A DNA stretch of 64,000 bases from Petrosia ficiformis (GCA_947044365.1 OX345636.1:40776191-40840190), one strand, 5' to 3'; shown: positions 38,601 through 47,907, counted from the first letter of the stretch. Program-made: numbers and translations. Notes: generated by a model from the sequence alone, not told the origin.

Positions 38601-39979
38601 TAATATCTGGAGTGCTACAGTGTTTTAGCTAGCCACACTTCAACAGAGTGGTGCTGAAAGCTTATCTGTGATTTCCTTTTACCACATCAAAGGAATATAG
38701 CATTGGATAAAGCTCTTTAGCTAGAACCCAATGCCACCTTATAAACAAGAGCTAAACTAGCAATAGACTTACTAGTGACAAGGCAGGTTTAAAAATATAC
38801 ATGCAAATGCCACAAATATTCGACGATTAAAAGTTTTACAGCTGCAATATATACATACATATATACCAGTGCTGCATACAAAAAATGAAGCTGGGGGGGG
38901 GGCAATATGAGACTTTTGAGAACGTAGGGGGGCAACGATGTTACCATGTGCCGTAAGCACATATTGGCAAACTAAGGTGACATTTTGGGAAACACTTGTG
39001 TATTTTTCTGTAACAGCTGAAATTTCTGTCACACATGAAAGTCTAGGGGGGCAGGAGCTCCCCTAGGGGGGGGCAAATGCCACACCCCCACCCTCCCCCC
39101 CCCCCCCCCCCCCCCCCTTAAATGCAGCCCTGCATACACATGTAGTTATAGGGGTTATTTGGTAGGCATTGCCATTCACAATTGATGTTTTCCCCCATGT
39201 CATGAATGACAAAAGAATGGTGGATTCTATTAAACTTTTCAGGTTGCTTAAAACGTATGGAGTTACAACCAAAGGAATTGACCAATCAAATTTGAATATC
39301 ATGGGAATTAGTAGATTTGATTAGTCATTCTAGCATGGGGATTGGGACGAGACTAATATCAAGCAACTTGAAAAGCACAGTATGGCATTCTCAAAAAAAG
39401 AGCAGCTGCAATCATGTGTATCATAGTATCACTCATAGTTCTTTGGAGTGTTTTTCTTCTTGCTAATTAACATTCCTGTATGATACCTTGTGTGCAGGAA
39501 CTGTGAACCTAGTGTGATGTTTGACTCCACTTAAGAACTAACAGTCTGAAGGGTTTTAAACTTATCGGATTCAGTTTAGTTAATATCAAGGAGTGTATTA
39601 CTGTTTAGCAATACTGAAATTGATACATACACTGTACAAGATTTCAGGACCCAAGTATTCCTCCCTCAATTCAAGTGAGTGTTCAAAGACAACCAGAAGC
39701 CATCTCACAACACCTTGATTGGGATGGAGGATGCCAACACTTCTCTTTCCCTTCCACCTTTCTAAAAGTAAAATGAAGTACAAACTATAAGCTAAATATA
39801 TATATATATATATATATATATGATACAATGTATGAAGTACTACAGCCGTATAACATTCGTAAAGAACCTATTTTGGATGAACTTTATATAAGAAGTGTAT
39901 GTGTTGAGATTCCCTAGTAAACTTACCAGTTGCCTGATCCTATTACAGCAACTCTCTTCTTCCCTTGACTTTCTGCCAT
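19632..39979 (-). CDS. GPD1: Cytosolic glycerol-3-phosphate dehydrogenase [NAD+]
   Basis: Eleven minus-strand exons join in phase to 345 aa (human enzyme, from memory, about 349): 39927-39979, 37931-37994, 35645-35758, 30472-30540, 27814-27885, 26210-26348, 23302-23414, 22757-22797, 22166-22355, 20711-20817, 19632-19707. The enzyme interconverts dihydroxyacetone phosphate and glycerol 3-phosphate with NAD(H). Exons 1-2 give the Rossmann GxGxxG (VIGSGNWGSGISR). Exon 3 gives MWVFEE and HENVKYLPG. Exon 6 gives [13 protein letters not shown]. The exon 7/8 join carries the catalytic-Lys region [19 protein letters not shown]. Exon 9 gives [14 protein letters not shown], and exons 10-11 give [13 protein letters not shown] and [10 protein letters not shown]. 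The 20-kb span is due to introns full of repeats. It is transcribed away from the RCBTB copy starting at 40838. Confidence 0.95.
19938..20365. repeat. Family C element interrupted by about 240 bases
   Basis: The left part stops after 'cagtaacagtaattacctta' and the right part resumes at about 20215 with TTTAGTTCTACTGTCAG. The inserted stretch is G-rich and unrecognised. Lies in the last GPD1 intron. Confidence 0.6.
21325..21475. repeat. Dispersed repeat (family F)
   Basis: Same family as 11800-11955. In GPD1 intron 9. Confidence 0.6.
21803..21983. repeat. Palindromic miniature element, family C
   Basis: Terminal repeats AAAAAGTAACCATACAGTAA and the reverse form ending GATGACTTTTT. Intact copy in GPD1 intron 9. 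Confidence 0.75.
22390..22650. repeat. Miniature element, family B
   Basis: Contains ACCTCAAAATTAGGATGTAA and 'gatttatatg'-like conserved blocks seen at 13370, 25435 and 35257. Lies in GPD1 intron 8. Confidence 0.65.
22890..23240. repeat. (CA)n / (CATG)n microsatellite
   Basis: Imperfect CA repeats with ATGCATGC blocks. Open frames over it in both orientations are His/Thr or Cys/Val repeats and are not genes. Confidence 0.9.
23490..23832. repeat. Head-to-head pair of truncated tRNA-like SINEs
   Basis: 23490-23632 is a minus-oriented copy truncated in its head. 23722-23832 is a plus-oriented copy lacking most of the tRNA-like head. Both share GGTTCGAATCCCACCTGAG (one arm reads CGGGTTCGAATCCC) and a (CTTT)n tail. 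The two tails point outward, so the pair forms a long inverted repeat in GPD1 intron 6. Confidence 0.8.
24173..24610 (+). pseudogene. Crypton/DUF3504-like fragment
   Basis: Two overlapping frames. The first (24173-24356) gives [20 protein letters not shown] and ends at a stop. The second frame continues with [15 protein letters not shown], then [20 protein letters not shown] and [13 protein letters not shown]. The pattern LW-x-G...P..L...VFF...F.LRGG.EH..L..SQ is the conserved region of Crypton-type tyrosine recombinases and their domesticated DUF3504 relatives (recalled, not searched). Frame changes and truncation say it is a relic. It lies antisense in GPD1 intron 6. Confidence 0.45.
24905..24978 (+). 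tRNA. tRNA-Asn (anticodon GTT)
   Basis: A 74-nt cloverleaf. Acceptor arms are GCACGTA and TATGTGC; the D arm is GCGC...GCGC. The anticodon stem TTCGG/CCGAA holds loop CTGTTAA with anticodon GTT. The T arm is GTTGG TTCAAGC CTAAC, followed by discriminator G. Boxes A and B are intact and a T run follows at about 24988, giving a pol III terminator. Resembles canonical eukaryotic tRNA-Asn through the D and anticodon arms. It sits antisense inside GPD1 intron 6. Confidence 0.92.
25087..25389. mobile_element. Short non-autonomous hAT-like element
   Basis: Element 25095-25381 starts TAGGGTTGGGCGGTA and ends TATTGCCCAACTCCA. Flanks ATTATAAT and GTTATAAT form a 7/8 target duplication, as expected for hAT. 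No coding content. Confidence 0.65.
25435..25935. repeat. Long inverted repeat made of two family B elements
   Basis: The left half starts ACATTCAAGATGACCTCAAA; the right half runs back to ACATAAAGTCATCACATC near 25895. The arms are imperfect complements around a centre near 25690. Confidence 0.65.
26525..26771. mobile_element. Small TIR element with internal poly-G and poly-C runs
   Basis: Element 26531-26765 has 12-bp inverted ends (CAGGGTTTAATC). CTCACG is duplicated at 26525-26530 and 26766-26771. Inside are a G run near 26592-26603, another near 26710 and a C run of about 18 at 26735-26752. Confidence 0.75.
27120..27540. repeat. Family A miniature element, inverted copy
   Basis: Begins AGTATCCCTATGATTGCTTT and ends GGAAAGCAATCATAGGG. 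Contains the ACGTAACTTCCTTAACTACG block shared with 12780 and 60570. Confidence 0.75.
27562..27645. repeat. Dispersed repeat ACCCTCGCC...GGAGGGT with (TCTG)n
   Basis: AACCCTCGCCTGCATAGGCG then GAGCGGAGGGTTACTGTAAT and TCTGTTTG repeats. A relative lies at 61374-61440. Confidence 0.6.
29297..29820 (-). repeat. Two tandem tRNA-like SINE copies
   Basis: Units 29297-29530 and 29587-29820 are 234 bp each and look identical. On the minus strand each has a tRNA-like head (29383-29457 and 29673-29747) with acceptor TGCCTTG/TGAGGCA, A box TAGCTCAGTTGG, B box GGTTCGAATCC and a perfect T stem GTGGG/CCCAC. The anticodon loop is CCGGAGT (C at 33, so not a normal tRNA). A second inverted copy of the acceptor (CACCTGAGGCAA) and a (CTTT)n tail follow. 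A 5' leader contains CACAGGTGTATGAGTGAG. Confidence 0.85.
29976..30302. mobile_element. Miniature TIR element in the minisatellite
   Basis: Element 29981-30297 has ends CAGGGTTTTCCCCA and TGGGGAAAACCCTG, with ATATA duplicated on both sides. The uninterrupted minisatellite unit (CACACATATACTTCC) confirms a 5-bp duplication. Superfamily not assigned. Confidence 0.8.
30589..31129 (+). mobile_element. Non-autonomous hAT element with a BED zinc-finger remnant
   Basis: Element 30597-31121 starts TAAGGCTGGGCGATA and ends TATCACCCAGCTCTA. Flanks ATATGTAC and ACATGTAC match 7 of 8. About 30880-30985 on the plus strand encodes MVCKLC...[14 protein letters not shown], the Cx2C...Hx5H pattern of a hAT BED finger. 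The rest of the transposase is missing. Confidence 0.7.
31444..33174 (+). CDS. BEN-domain protein carried by the Tc1/mariner element
   Basis: Eight exons join in phase to 406 aa: 31444-31624, 31697-31770, 31826-31930, 31991-32035, 32094-32189, 32291-32332, 32395-32451, 32554-33174. The third intron uses a GC donor (GCAAGT). The N-terminus ([19 protein letters not shown], then [20 protein letters not shown]) resembles the small beta domain found at the start of many BEN proteins (inference). The centre is Lys/Ser-rich, with a short SIESIET repeat, a CKCC motif and a Pro/Ser/Gln linker. The C-terminal ~85 residues ([51 protein letters not shown]) fit a BEN domain, a DNA- and chromatin-binding fold. 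Role in the element unknown. Confidence 0.75.
33172..33216. terminator. Hairpin overlapping the BEN gene stop codon
   Basis: The arms TAGCCACGTGGTGAT and ATCACCACGTGGCTA surround a 14-base loop. The first arm contains the gene's TAG stop. It could act in 3'-end formation or be a factor site with a CACGTG core. Function is inference. Confidence 0.5.
33969..34985 (-). CDS. Tc1-like DD34E transposase
   Basis: A single-exon 338-aa protein starting [15 protein letters not shown]. Two helix-turn-helix regions occupy about residues 1-110 ([30 protein letters not shown]). The catalytic triad is FTDECSV (Asp), [10 protein letters not shown] (Asp) and [11 protein letters not shown] (Glu), with 34 residues between the second Asp and the Glu by count, the Tc1 spacing. 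Length matches an intact Tc1 transposase. No frame breaks. A run of A precedes position 33960 next to the stop. Confidence 0.95.
   Translation of the reverse strand: MPRVSLETRRRIVAISKSGYSVPDIQNRLAEERIYTSKVSIYKILKKYQQHGVTTDLPRGSHTPKLSLDQIKFIDNAMAENDELTGRQMRELLHEKWPNLDVSISTIKRARQNIGWVSTRPKYCQLVRAVNMEKRLSWCKQQISAKETFDNVIFTDECSVQLENHGRLCFRKKNEPRKLKPKPKHPIKVHVWGGISRKGATSIVIFTGTLTSIRYCTILDSSLKPFIERTFPDKNYRFQQDNDPKHVSNYSKTYFAENSINWWQTPPESPDLNPIENVWGSLKYFLRHSYKPRNQDSLIAGILLFWKTLTPDVCSKYISHLYKVMPKVVEVNGAASGY
35257..35330. repeat. Family B fragment at the Tc1 right flank
   Basis: Starts CACATTCAAGATGACCTCAA; same family as 25435 and 22390. Confidence 0.6.
35446..35613. repeat. 22-bp tandem repeat array
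   Basis: About seven to eight near-perfect copies of ATCAATACACTACAGTACAG-TA adjoin a family C fragment (35375-35450). The unit resembles family C sequence, so the array probably grew from it. Confidence 0.85.
36120..36692 (-). mobile_element. hAT-derived element with BED zinc finger ORF
   Basis: Element 36128-36684 has inverted ends TAGTGCTGCCACGAT / CGCAGCAGCCCTA and flanks TAATATAT / AAATATAT (7/8). The interior near the ends is rich in CGATATATCG motifs. A minus frame at 36223-36588 encodes 121 aa with [11 protein letters not shown]...[10 protein letters not shown], the Cys and His ligands of a BED finger, then a Lys-rich tail. No transposase core. Confidence 0.7.
36926..37197. repeat. 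Miniature element, family D
   Basis: Ends CAGACATGGGGT and ACCCCATGTCTG around TTACTATTA-type repeats. Second copy in the window (see 8542-8749). Confidence 0.8.
37210..37765. repeat. Miniature element, family A
   Basis: Starts GGTATCCCTATGATTGCTTT and ends GGAAAAGCAATTATAGGATG. Diverged from the 12662 and 60440 copies. Confidence 0.65.
38867..39132. mobile_element. Small TIR element with poly-G and poly-C runs
   Basis: Ends CAGTGCTGCAT and ATGCAGCCCTG. Contains GGGGGGGGG near 38885 and a C run of about 20 at 39097-39116. Similar internal layout to 26531-26765 but different ends. No clean target duplication found. Confidence 0.55.
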
Positions 39980-40837
39980 CTTGTGTATAGTATCACGTTA
40001 TCACATCCTCCCACGTGTAGAATCCAACTCGCGGAGCTATGCCCACGCTAGGCCTTGTCCCAATTATCCTCCACTGCTCAGAAATTCGTTCCACTATGCC
40101 AGATCACGCTTGAAAACGATTCTTTTTTTAAAAATTAACGATTATTATACTGCAAAACAATACTAGCTTTAAAACAGAGAAGAGAAAATACCTATCTAGT
40201 AGGGATACAACTGGCTACTGCTGTTAATGAGCTACTCTTGCTATCACCATTGTCTTACTCGAGTCTGAATCTACCATTGAAGAGTCAGACACTGTAATGT
40301 GAGTTGTGTAAATAGAGCCAGCTAGGCAGCTAATAATTACCATGTGGTGGGACATGTGATCTTTTATGAAAAACTTAACCCAGCATTATTATGCTCATGA
40401 TTATGCTAACATAATTGGGACAGGCCTAGCCCACGTCAAGCGGTCAGATCTCGCAAGCGAGCTCAGTGAAACCTAATTGTTAATTGTCAATGCTACAATT
40501 GTATTTTGTTGTGCAGCTAGCCACTACTTTGCAACGTACCTTTATAAGCTTATAAGTACAATTCATGAGTGGGCCTACCAAAATCTGTATTCTGGCTCCA
40601 TATGGTTTCCCTCAAACTACAATAATGTGAAATCTAATTACTAACACTTCATGTATGACAGTTTACTAACAGTATAAGACAGTTTGTTACATGATTCATG
40701 GGCAATATTTTGTAACTTTGTGAGGTTCCATCTAATTGTAGCTAACATAATAATTTTAGTGTTGTAATTTAGCTGATCCTTAATTGAGATTTCAGAATTA
40801 GTTTTCTAGATTTAATCCACTCAAGACATATAAGGCC
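39980..40837. promoter_or_regulatory. Divergent promoter region, GPD1 / RCBTB copy 1
   Basis: 858 bp separate the GPD1 start (minus) and the first ATG of the RCBTB copy (plus). Parts (for example CACTTCATGTATGACAGTTT near 40647) recur at 54210-54250 before the second RCBTB gene. No specific site is claimed. Confidence 0.45.
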
Positions 40838-43670
40838 ATGAATGGCAACACAATGAGTATATGGCCTGTTCTTAATGTGGTCCAGCGTAATATATTCTCG
40901 AAAATAGAATATTTTGCAGTTCTTGATAATGGGAACAATGTTATTGTTATTACTAAGGATAATCAAGTTTATGCTATTGGAATTAATGGCAATCATTGCC
41001 CTCTTGGGGTTGGTTCTACTTCATCTTTCACCTTTGCTAAAAAGGTTTCTGGCCTCTGTGACAAAGGTTAGCTAAAAGTTATTTGACTGTTGCCTATTTC
41101 TCATTATAACTATAGTCAATTATTTGTTGCCCTTGCTTTGCTTTCCTGCATGTGTACATGACATGCAAGTGCATGCACAGTGACATGATTGTACCCACCA
41201 TTACTATCTCTTACCTCAGGAGTAGTTGGTATTATTGGAGGTAATTGTGGACATGTGGTAGCTCTGTCCAAAGATGGAAAACTATACTCGTGGGGGAGTA
41301 ACGAATTCAGCACTATAGCGGGTTGCTCTGAGCATGTTGTGCTCTCACCCAAGCTGCTGGAACTACCATCATTAATTAAAAAAGTTGCTATTGGTAGTCA
41401 TCATACTGTTGTCATCACTGCTGAAAATAAAGTTTACTCATGGGGTGATAATTCAGAGGGACAACTTGGTATTGGAAGTTCTGATCGTATGTCTGTTAAT
41501 ACACCAACTGCAGCTGGAGAAGGAAAAATGGGTTAGAATTGTACTCTCTGTGTTGAATACCTCTATATATGCAGCACAAGTGTAGTGTAGCTTGATGTCT
41601 GTACTTAAAATGTTTTTCAACTTTTGATACAATATAATCATTATTTATAATTATAATGTTTTTCATAGTTATAATTATGCAGGAATAACAACTGCTGTTG
41701 TTGAGATTGCTTGTGGTCAGTTCACTACTTTTTTCCTTAGTGATGAGGGGATTGTAAGTATATTGTGAACATTGTCACAGAAACAAAAGTGGTTAATAAA
41801 AATTAATGAATGCAGGATATTTTTTCCATGCTGGATACTTATAAGAAAAATTCATAATTAATTTTATAGTTTTTCATGCGTTTTCAAAATGACCATACAT
41901 TATGCTACTTCTATTATTTTTTCCCTCTCTCTCTGTTTCTCTGGGTTTCTGTCTCTCTGTCTCTCTTTAATTCTCTTTGTTTCTGTCTCTCTCTGTCTCT
42001 GTATTTGTCTCTCTCCTGACTCTCTCTCTGTCTCTGTCTCTATCTGTCTCTTTGTCTCTCTCTCTCTCTGTCCATCACCACACATCCTGTTTCTTTCATT
42101 CATTCAGATCTACAGTGCCGGTAGTGGTCTTGAAGGTGCACTTGGAAATGGCAAGATTCAGTCATCAGAAATGACTGTTAAAGTTGACACAACTGATACC
42201 TTTACGCAGGTAAGAAATATTTTAAATCTTAATCTTGAATATAAGATGTTGAAGATTAGAATTTAAATTTCCTACAAGATGAAATAATGATTGTGAACAA
42301 AACGTTTCTACAAAGAAATCAGATAGGAATGACAGATCCACTAGCATATATTATACAGAAGCATAGTAATACAGACATTTTTTTTTTAATAAAAGAACAT
42401 GTAGAGATATCAAAATCAAAAAAAAAACTCAAAAAAGATCATAGTGGGATGGTACCTTAGCAACAAAATTAAAAATATATACCACTTCCATATAACAACC
42501 CTACATAAGTAAAGTTCTACAGTAACTATACAAGGGAGGGGTGGTTGCACTTTTGTTTGGTACATTAACATCAACACTTCGTTTTGATCACTTGCACTTT
42601 TGTTTTGGCATAAATATCAACTTTAATACCTTAATTAACCAACCCCCCTAACTTGTAGTCAGTCGTCAATATTTATGGTTTATGGTTCGCATATGTCTGT
42701 GTCTTAAAACTATTTATGTTGCATGCATGCACACCTATTGCACACTCTCCACCAGCGTATAATTATATAGCTCCAAGAACAGTGGTTAGGAAAGTTCAAG
42801 AGATCAGCAATACATCACATAGAACACACTTACCACTTGTGCTTTAGTATGCAGTCTATTTTACGAAGATTGATATTGTTACTAGTAAGAAATTATTATG
42901 GGCTTATATTTTCAGGTAGTTTGGTTATCTATTTGTAATAGCTATAAACTGCCTAGTTTATTAACTGTGTTTTGCTACTTAGTTAGAAATGCAAATGGAT
43001 ATTTAATTGAAAGTATCACTGCATGTACTCAGTCTCTGTTTTAACAGGTCATTGCTGGTGGATACACTGCCTATGCTATTAGCAAAGCAGGTATATTGTA
43101 TGGCTGGGGTCGTAATGATAAATTCCAGCTGGGTAACAACAGCACAACAGAAGAACTCTCTCCGATTCAGTTGGGACAGTAAGCAAACTTTTACAACTTG
43201 CATTTAATTACAATATTTAATATAATTGTATTAGATATCAGGAAGTAGGTGCACATTTTGATTGTGATCTAGCAACTGCAGCTGATGTCAGTGGATCGGT
43301 GAGATAACTAAAATAATTATAATTATAAAAATTACTGACTGTGCAGAGTTCACCGTAGGCATAGTTATCAATTTTTATTGAATAAATTGGAAAAACATTA
43401 AAAAGAGATAACAATTAAAAAAAATTGGCATAATCAAAAATCATAATTATGTACAATTTTGTATTCACTTATAGGTATATGTTTGGGGCCAGAGCCGTTA
43501 TGGTGTTATTCCTGAACCCACCATTACTTCCTTAGACAATATTGATCAAGTCTTTGTTGTTTATCTCAACAGTCGCACTTTTCGTCTTGTAAATGCTAGT
43601 ATGCAGTTTATACATTATATCTTTTCACATCAGACATGTACACCATCATTCTTTAGCTCTATATAAAGAA
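40838..43670 (+). CDS. RCBTB-like gene, 5' half only (copy 1, RCC1 repeats without BTB)
   Basis: Seven exons join in phase: 40838-41066, 41220-41531, 41684-41754, 42108-42209, 43048-43178, 43235-43298, 43475-43598; about 344 aa. They encode RCC1-type blades (KLYSWGSNEFSTIAG, KVYSWGDNSEGQLGIGSS, ILYGWGRNDKFQLGNNST, VYVWGQSRYGVIPEP). No stop interrupts these exons. The exons for the linker, BTB and C-terminal part in copy 2 are absent downstream; a transposon relic and a retroelement lie there instead. If exon 7 is read through, a stop comes at about 43666. It may make a BTB-less protein or be an expressed pseudogene. Confidence 0.75.
41920..42075. repeat. (TCTC)n / (TCTG)n microsatellite
   Basis: Pyrimidine-rich run in intron 3 of RCBTB copy 1. 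The shorter counterpart is at 56520-56580. Confidence 0.85.
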
Positions 43671-44248
43671 TAGCCCTGTGTTTTGATATTTATAAATCCC
43701 TACATTTATAAATATTGTTTTCATGCACTATAGTTTTATTTAAATTTTGTATTGTACAGATTTAACTTTAAACAAGATATGTTGAAGAGAAAAATCGCTA
43801 TGATTGCTTTAGAAGGCCAAGCAAAATTGCAATTATGAAAGCTATAACATATACCTGCTCAAAGTGGAGATATAGTTACATATACAGAATGATAGAGTTG
43901 AGTTAGTCTTCCTCTCAATAGCAGCACTACTATAACATCTGCAGGGTTGCCAATCTTGTCTATTAATCGTCTATTAAGACATTTCATTAATTAATTTTTA
44001 ACAAAATTATAAATTTATAATAGTTAATCTGAACACAAAGAGAAAACGTGCCCACAAATAATGACTCTTCAAAATGTATTTTTTAACATTTTTGGAATCT
44101 GCAAATGCTGCTCTTCACGGTTGTGTAATCGCTATTGAAATTTGACAAGCTTTTAAATTCGTATTAGAATGAATGCGAACTCTTGTGAAATTTGGCTCGT
44201 AACTACAAATAAATGTTTGTCACTGTCGCATATTTTCTCATCTGCGGT

Positions 44249-44251
<3 letters not shown>

Positions 44252-44343
<92 letters not shown>

Positions 44344-44350
44344 ATATATA
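44252..44350. repeat. (TA)n microsatellite
   Basis: About 90 bases of alternating TA between RCBTB copy 1 and the transposase relic. Confidence 0.9.
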
Positions 44351-44370
44351 TTAGCAGAGATTTAACCTCA

Positions 44371-46054
44371 TCACTTGCAATTGTTTCTCATTAATTGCAT
44401 ATAGTGGCATTCTGCACCTGTTACGACCCTAGCCGATGATTTAGACCTTATATCAGGATACTTTATTGATGGCTGATTTTGAGTGAGAAACTTTGTTAGA
44501 TTAGTTTTTGCTGGATGTTGGAGTACTACTTCTTTTTGGTGAGTATTCTTTGATTGCAATGACAACCAGTAATTGTACCTCCTGTCTGTAGAAATGTCGT
44601 AGCGTTCTTCCTTTCGTCTAGTATATTTTATTGCTTCATCATGAGTAAAAGGCAATGCAAGTGAAGGACTATGGGAATCTTTTGATTAAACCAGCACTGG
44701 AGAATCTGTATTTTGCGATAGGTCTGGACTTGCATCAAAAAGAAATTCATTTGATGGTGGAGTCATTACTATGTGATGGTGATAAGCCTGAATGGGAATT
44801 CTACAACTACTTGAAGATTCTTGGTCAGTATGTGATGATGGCAGCAACAGAAAATCATGGACATAGGATGGTGATAATTCCGAAAGCTGAAAAGGAAATC
44901 CATGAATACGTTGCATATTTGAAGAGTATTGGTTGTAAAAAGCAATGGCACAAGATGAATGATGTACTGGGGTGAATAAAGGAATAAACTTGAGCCCAGT
45001 TCGCTCACATAAAGTAGGATGTCTTGGTGGAGTTTTTGTTAAGATCTTAAAGCGATCATTGAATATACTCCAGTTGTTCTGAGTCCACTCATTATGTTGT
45101 GTGGTGTCATAGCCCTCATTAAAAGCCCTCCCAAACAGAGTTGAGAATTGGAACGTTGTAATGACTCTACCAGGATTGTTTAGAATGGCACTCTCCAAAT
45201 CTTTTTTAACGGCCCAAACATGCCCTTGTCCAGAGGTTGGGTCTTGTGAGTGTGGTAAGCAAAAAACAATGATTTGTTCCTCAGCTGCTTTGTTCACAAA
45301 CACAGGGCTAAAATGACTTGAATGATTGTCCATGCATTAGAGTAAAATTGGACTTGATGGAGGCACATAAACAAGAAAATGATTTGTGAACCAGTTCTCA
45401 AAAATTTCACAATCCATTCACCCACTATCACTCAATGCATACATCGTACCGGGAACTTCGCCCTTAGTCAACTCTAGTTTAAGTGTCTTCCAGTCAAATA
45501 TACCAATGGAGGTAAAGTGTAACCACCAGCATTACAACATGAAAAAACAGTAACTTGACATTTATCATTATCAGTAACACATGAAGGATGTTTTTCGCCC
45601 TTCCTTGAGACTATCTTGTGTGGCTTTGGGCTGAGTGGAAATCCTGTTTCATCCAATTTAAAGATTTGGCAAGGGCGATCATTCATCATTTAGCCTCATC
45701 GATAGTTTTTTCTAACAAGTCTCAGGATCTTGCAGAGTCAAGTTTTTATGTCAAGGAAGAAACGATCTCCACCAACTCATTCAAACCGTCACATTCCTTT
45801 TTATCTACTGCTCTTTGAACCATTTCTATGATTTGTTTCTTCATATGAGAGTACCCAAGGGAGGAACAATCTGTAATAAAATTGGCTAGTTCCATTTCTT
45901 CAGTAGAATTCAGGTATTTCCGAGGCCCACTCTTACAACCATATTGCACTTTACCACTAACCCGGTCATGCAGAGTGGATCTTGGAACAGCAAATTCTTC
46001 TGCTGCTTTTCTAACAGTCATTTCGCTTAATATGGTTTCAGGTGCTCTAGTCAT
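44371..46054 (-). pseudogene. Decayed pogo/Tigger-like (DDE_1) transposase
   Basis: Minus-strand pieces in order: 45746-46054 has a psq-type helix-turn-helix (MTVRKAAEEFAVPRSTLHDR); 45474-45689 has FKLDETGFPLSP with the first catalytic Asp; 44686-45333 has MDNHSSHFSP with the second Asp. The third-Asp region appears altered. The stretch 45690-45745 contains stops, and the CENP-B-type DNA-binding segment between the first two pieces is missing. The pieces lie in different frames, so it is not functional. Inverted ends were not found. It occupies the place where the 3' half of RCBTB copy 1 should be. Confidence 0.7.
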
Positions 46055-46899
46055 TTTTTTATTGTTCCCAATTCTTGTAGCTGGAAAGGTGTCCAGCTAC
46101 ATCTGAGGTTAAGAGAGGATGCATATACTTTGTATGATAGACACGTTCTTGAAGAGGAATACAACATATACTGCCATTGCTAGAGTGTATTAAAGATTCT
46201 GAATTTACAAAGCAAATGAAATCACACACAAATTAGGTCATATTATGTATTTGAAGTATAAAATGATTTACTATAACTTTTAGCACTTTTCAAGTTAACT
46301 ATAATACAAACAAAAATGCTAAATTGAGACGATGCCAATGGTAAAATGAAATGCCACTTTTGGAGGATGTATAATTATAATAATAATATTATATATAGAC
46401 ATCCATAGATCATATGCACTATCCAGAGGAGGAAGGCTCACCAATTTCTAATGTGAATTATTGCGTGCAGCTAAAGGCCATAGAAGATCAAGTGTGCCAA
46501 TCACCTTTTAACAATTGCAAGTTCATAGAAATAGAAGTTATTCCAATGACATACAATATTTCCTACTAGGGTACATTTTCTGTGGCAATAAAACTGTATT
46601 CCCTAGAAAAAGACTAACTGAAATATATGCATTTAGTATGTTATTTGACTCTTAAAGGGTTTTATCAACTTATTTCTTGCACATTACCATTACCATTACC
46701 ATTTTGTATAGCATTTCACTCAAAATGGCAGATGTTAAAAACCTACAATGTTTACTAACTTTTGCATTGTGACATAATAAAGTAACTTCTTATGGTGCAA
46801 AGCAGTAGTCTCACATGCCAGGGTTGCAAACAATGTTAATGGGCGTGACAATGCAAATGTTCATGACAATCTCCAATTTCATTGGCATATGAATTCCAC

Positions 46900-47568
46900 T
46901 GCCATATGTAGTCTGGCTGGCAGACCTTTTGCTTTATATTGGGACAGGGCGGAGAAAAGGTTTGGAGACTCTTGACACAATTTCATGTGCTCTACAGGAA
47001 CCAATGAGATACGAGTAATCACATGACTGTAGCGATTAGCACGGGATTAAAATGGAAGAGGCAGTCAAAGAGCTAGGAAGTAAAATAATAGCAGGCGATA
47101 CTACACTATTTATACAAGGTAAAGATGTGTTCGTTTCGCTCCCAACTGGTAGCGGCAAAGCTTTTGCTACTACATATTGCTAGTAGTATTCTAGATAATA
47201 TTACAAATATTGTTATCCAAAGTGTATTGTCAGTCCCCTGGTAGCGCTGATTTAGCCTTACTTTCGACAGCTTCTCAAGTTGTTGAAAGTAAGATAGACA
47301 AAGGAAAGCTCTCTCTGTGGCACTGGCACAGGTGTTTGAAGGTCAGTACTACCAGCAAGGCCAAATCAAGTGGCTTCTAATTAATTGTAGAACGACACTA
47401 TAATATGCATTTTGCAGATGCGCTGCCGAGGGGTGGTGAAATCATGTGACATATTTATTGATTACATTCCTATGGGCAGAAATTGTTTCGAGTCTCCACA
47501 CCTTTCCTCCGCCCCGTCCCAATGTAAATGCGGAGGCGAAAGGTCTGCTCGCCAGAATATGCCATATG
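46900..47568 (+). mobile_element. 651-bp TIR element carrying a RecQ-helicase fragment
   Basis: Element 46909-47559 is flanked by a perfect 9-bp duplication, TGCCATATG (46900-46908 and 47560-47568). Its imperfect inverted ends of about 65 bp share TCTGGC..GCAGACC and TTGGGAC.GGGCGGA. Inside, an ATG at 47052 opens MEEAVKELGSKIIAGD and reaches KDVFVSLPTGSGK, a RecQ-type Walker A motif, then the frame breaks and stops. A 9-bp duplication suggests a MULE-like or related superfamily. It is either a gene-capturing element or the remnant of a larger helicase-encoding transposon. Confidence 0.7.
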
Positions 47569-47738
47569 CACAAACATTTTTTAAAAGAAAAAAAAACATT
47601 CAAACAAACATGCAGCAACTGCAGTAATTAATAACTAACAGAAAGAGTCAAGTATGACCTCAAAATGACTCGCTCTCCCAATACTTGTGGCTATAGTCAA
47701 CTAAACATGAGTAGAGATCAACATCCAAATTATATAGG

Positions 47739-47907
47739 TGTAATGACTTGTGAGTTTTCAGAATTGGACTATTTTATTGAATCAATCATGGTACTTTTAT
47801 AGTTACAAATTAGAGACAGATATATGACATTTACAAAACCATAAACAATTATTATGTATACGTATTGTTCTAGAAATCAGGGTTGTATCAGAATCAGGGT
47901 TGCTACA
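47739..47907 (-). repeat. 3' LTR of the gypsy element
   Basis: 169 bp, identical to 52575-52743. The polypurine tract AAGAAAGGAGGGAGAG lies immediately inside (complement of about 47911-47926). Confidence 0.95.

Noticed and set aside
41889..42266. 125-aa and 67-aa frames
   Set aside because: The TCTC microsatellite drives them; only the end overlaps true RCBTB exon 4.
44655..44975. 106-aa plus-strand frame
   Set aside because: Antisense shadow of the decayed pogo-like transposase on the minus strand.
43944..46830. CAGGGTTGC motifs as ends of the pogo-like element
   Set aside because: The two motifs are in the same orientation, so they are not terminal inverted repeats.
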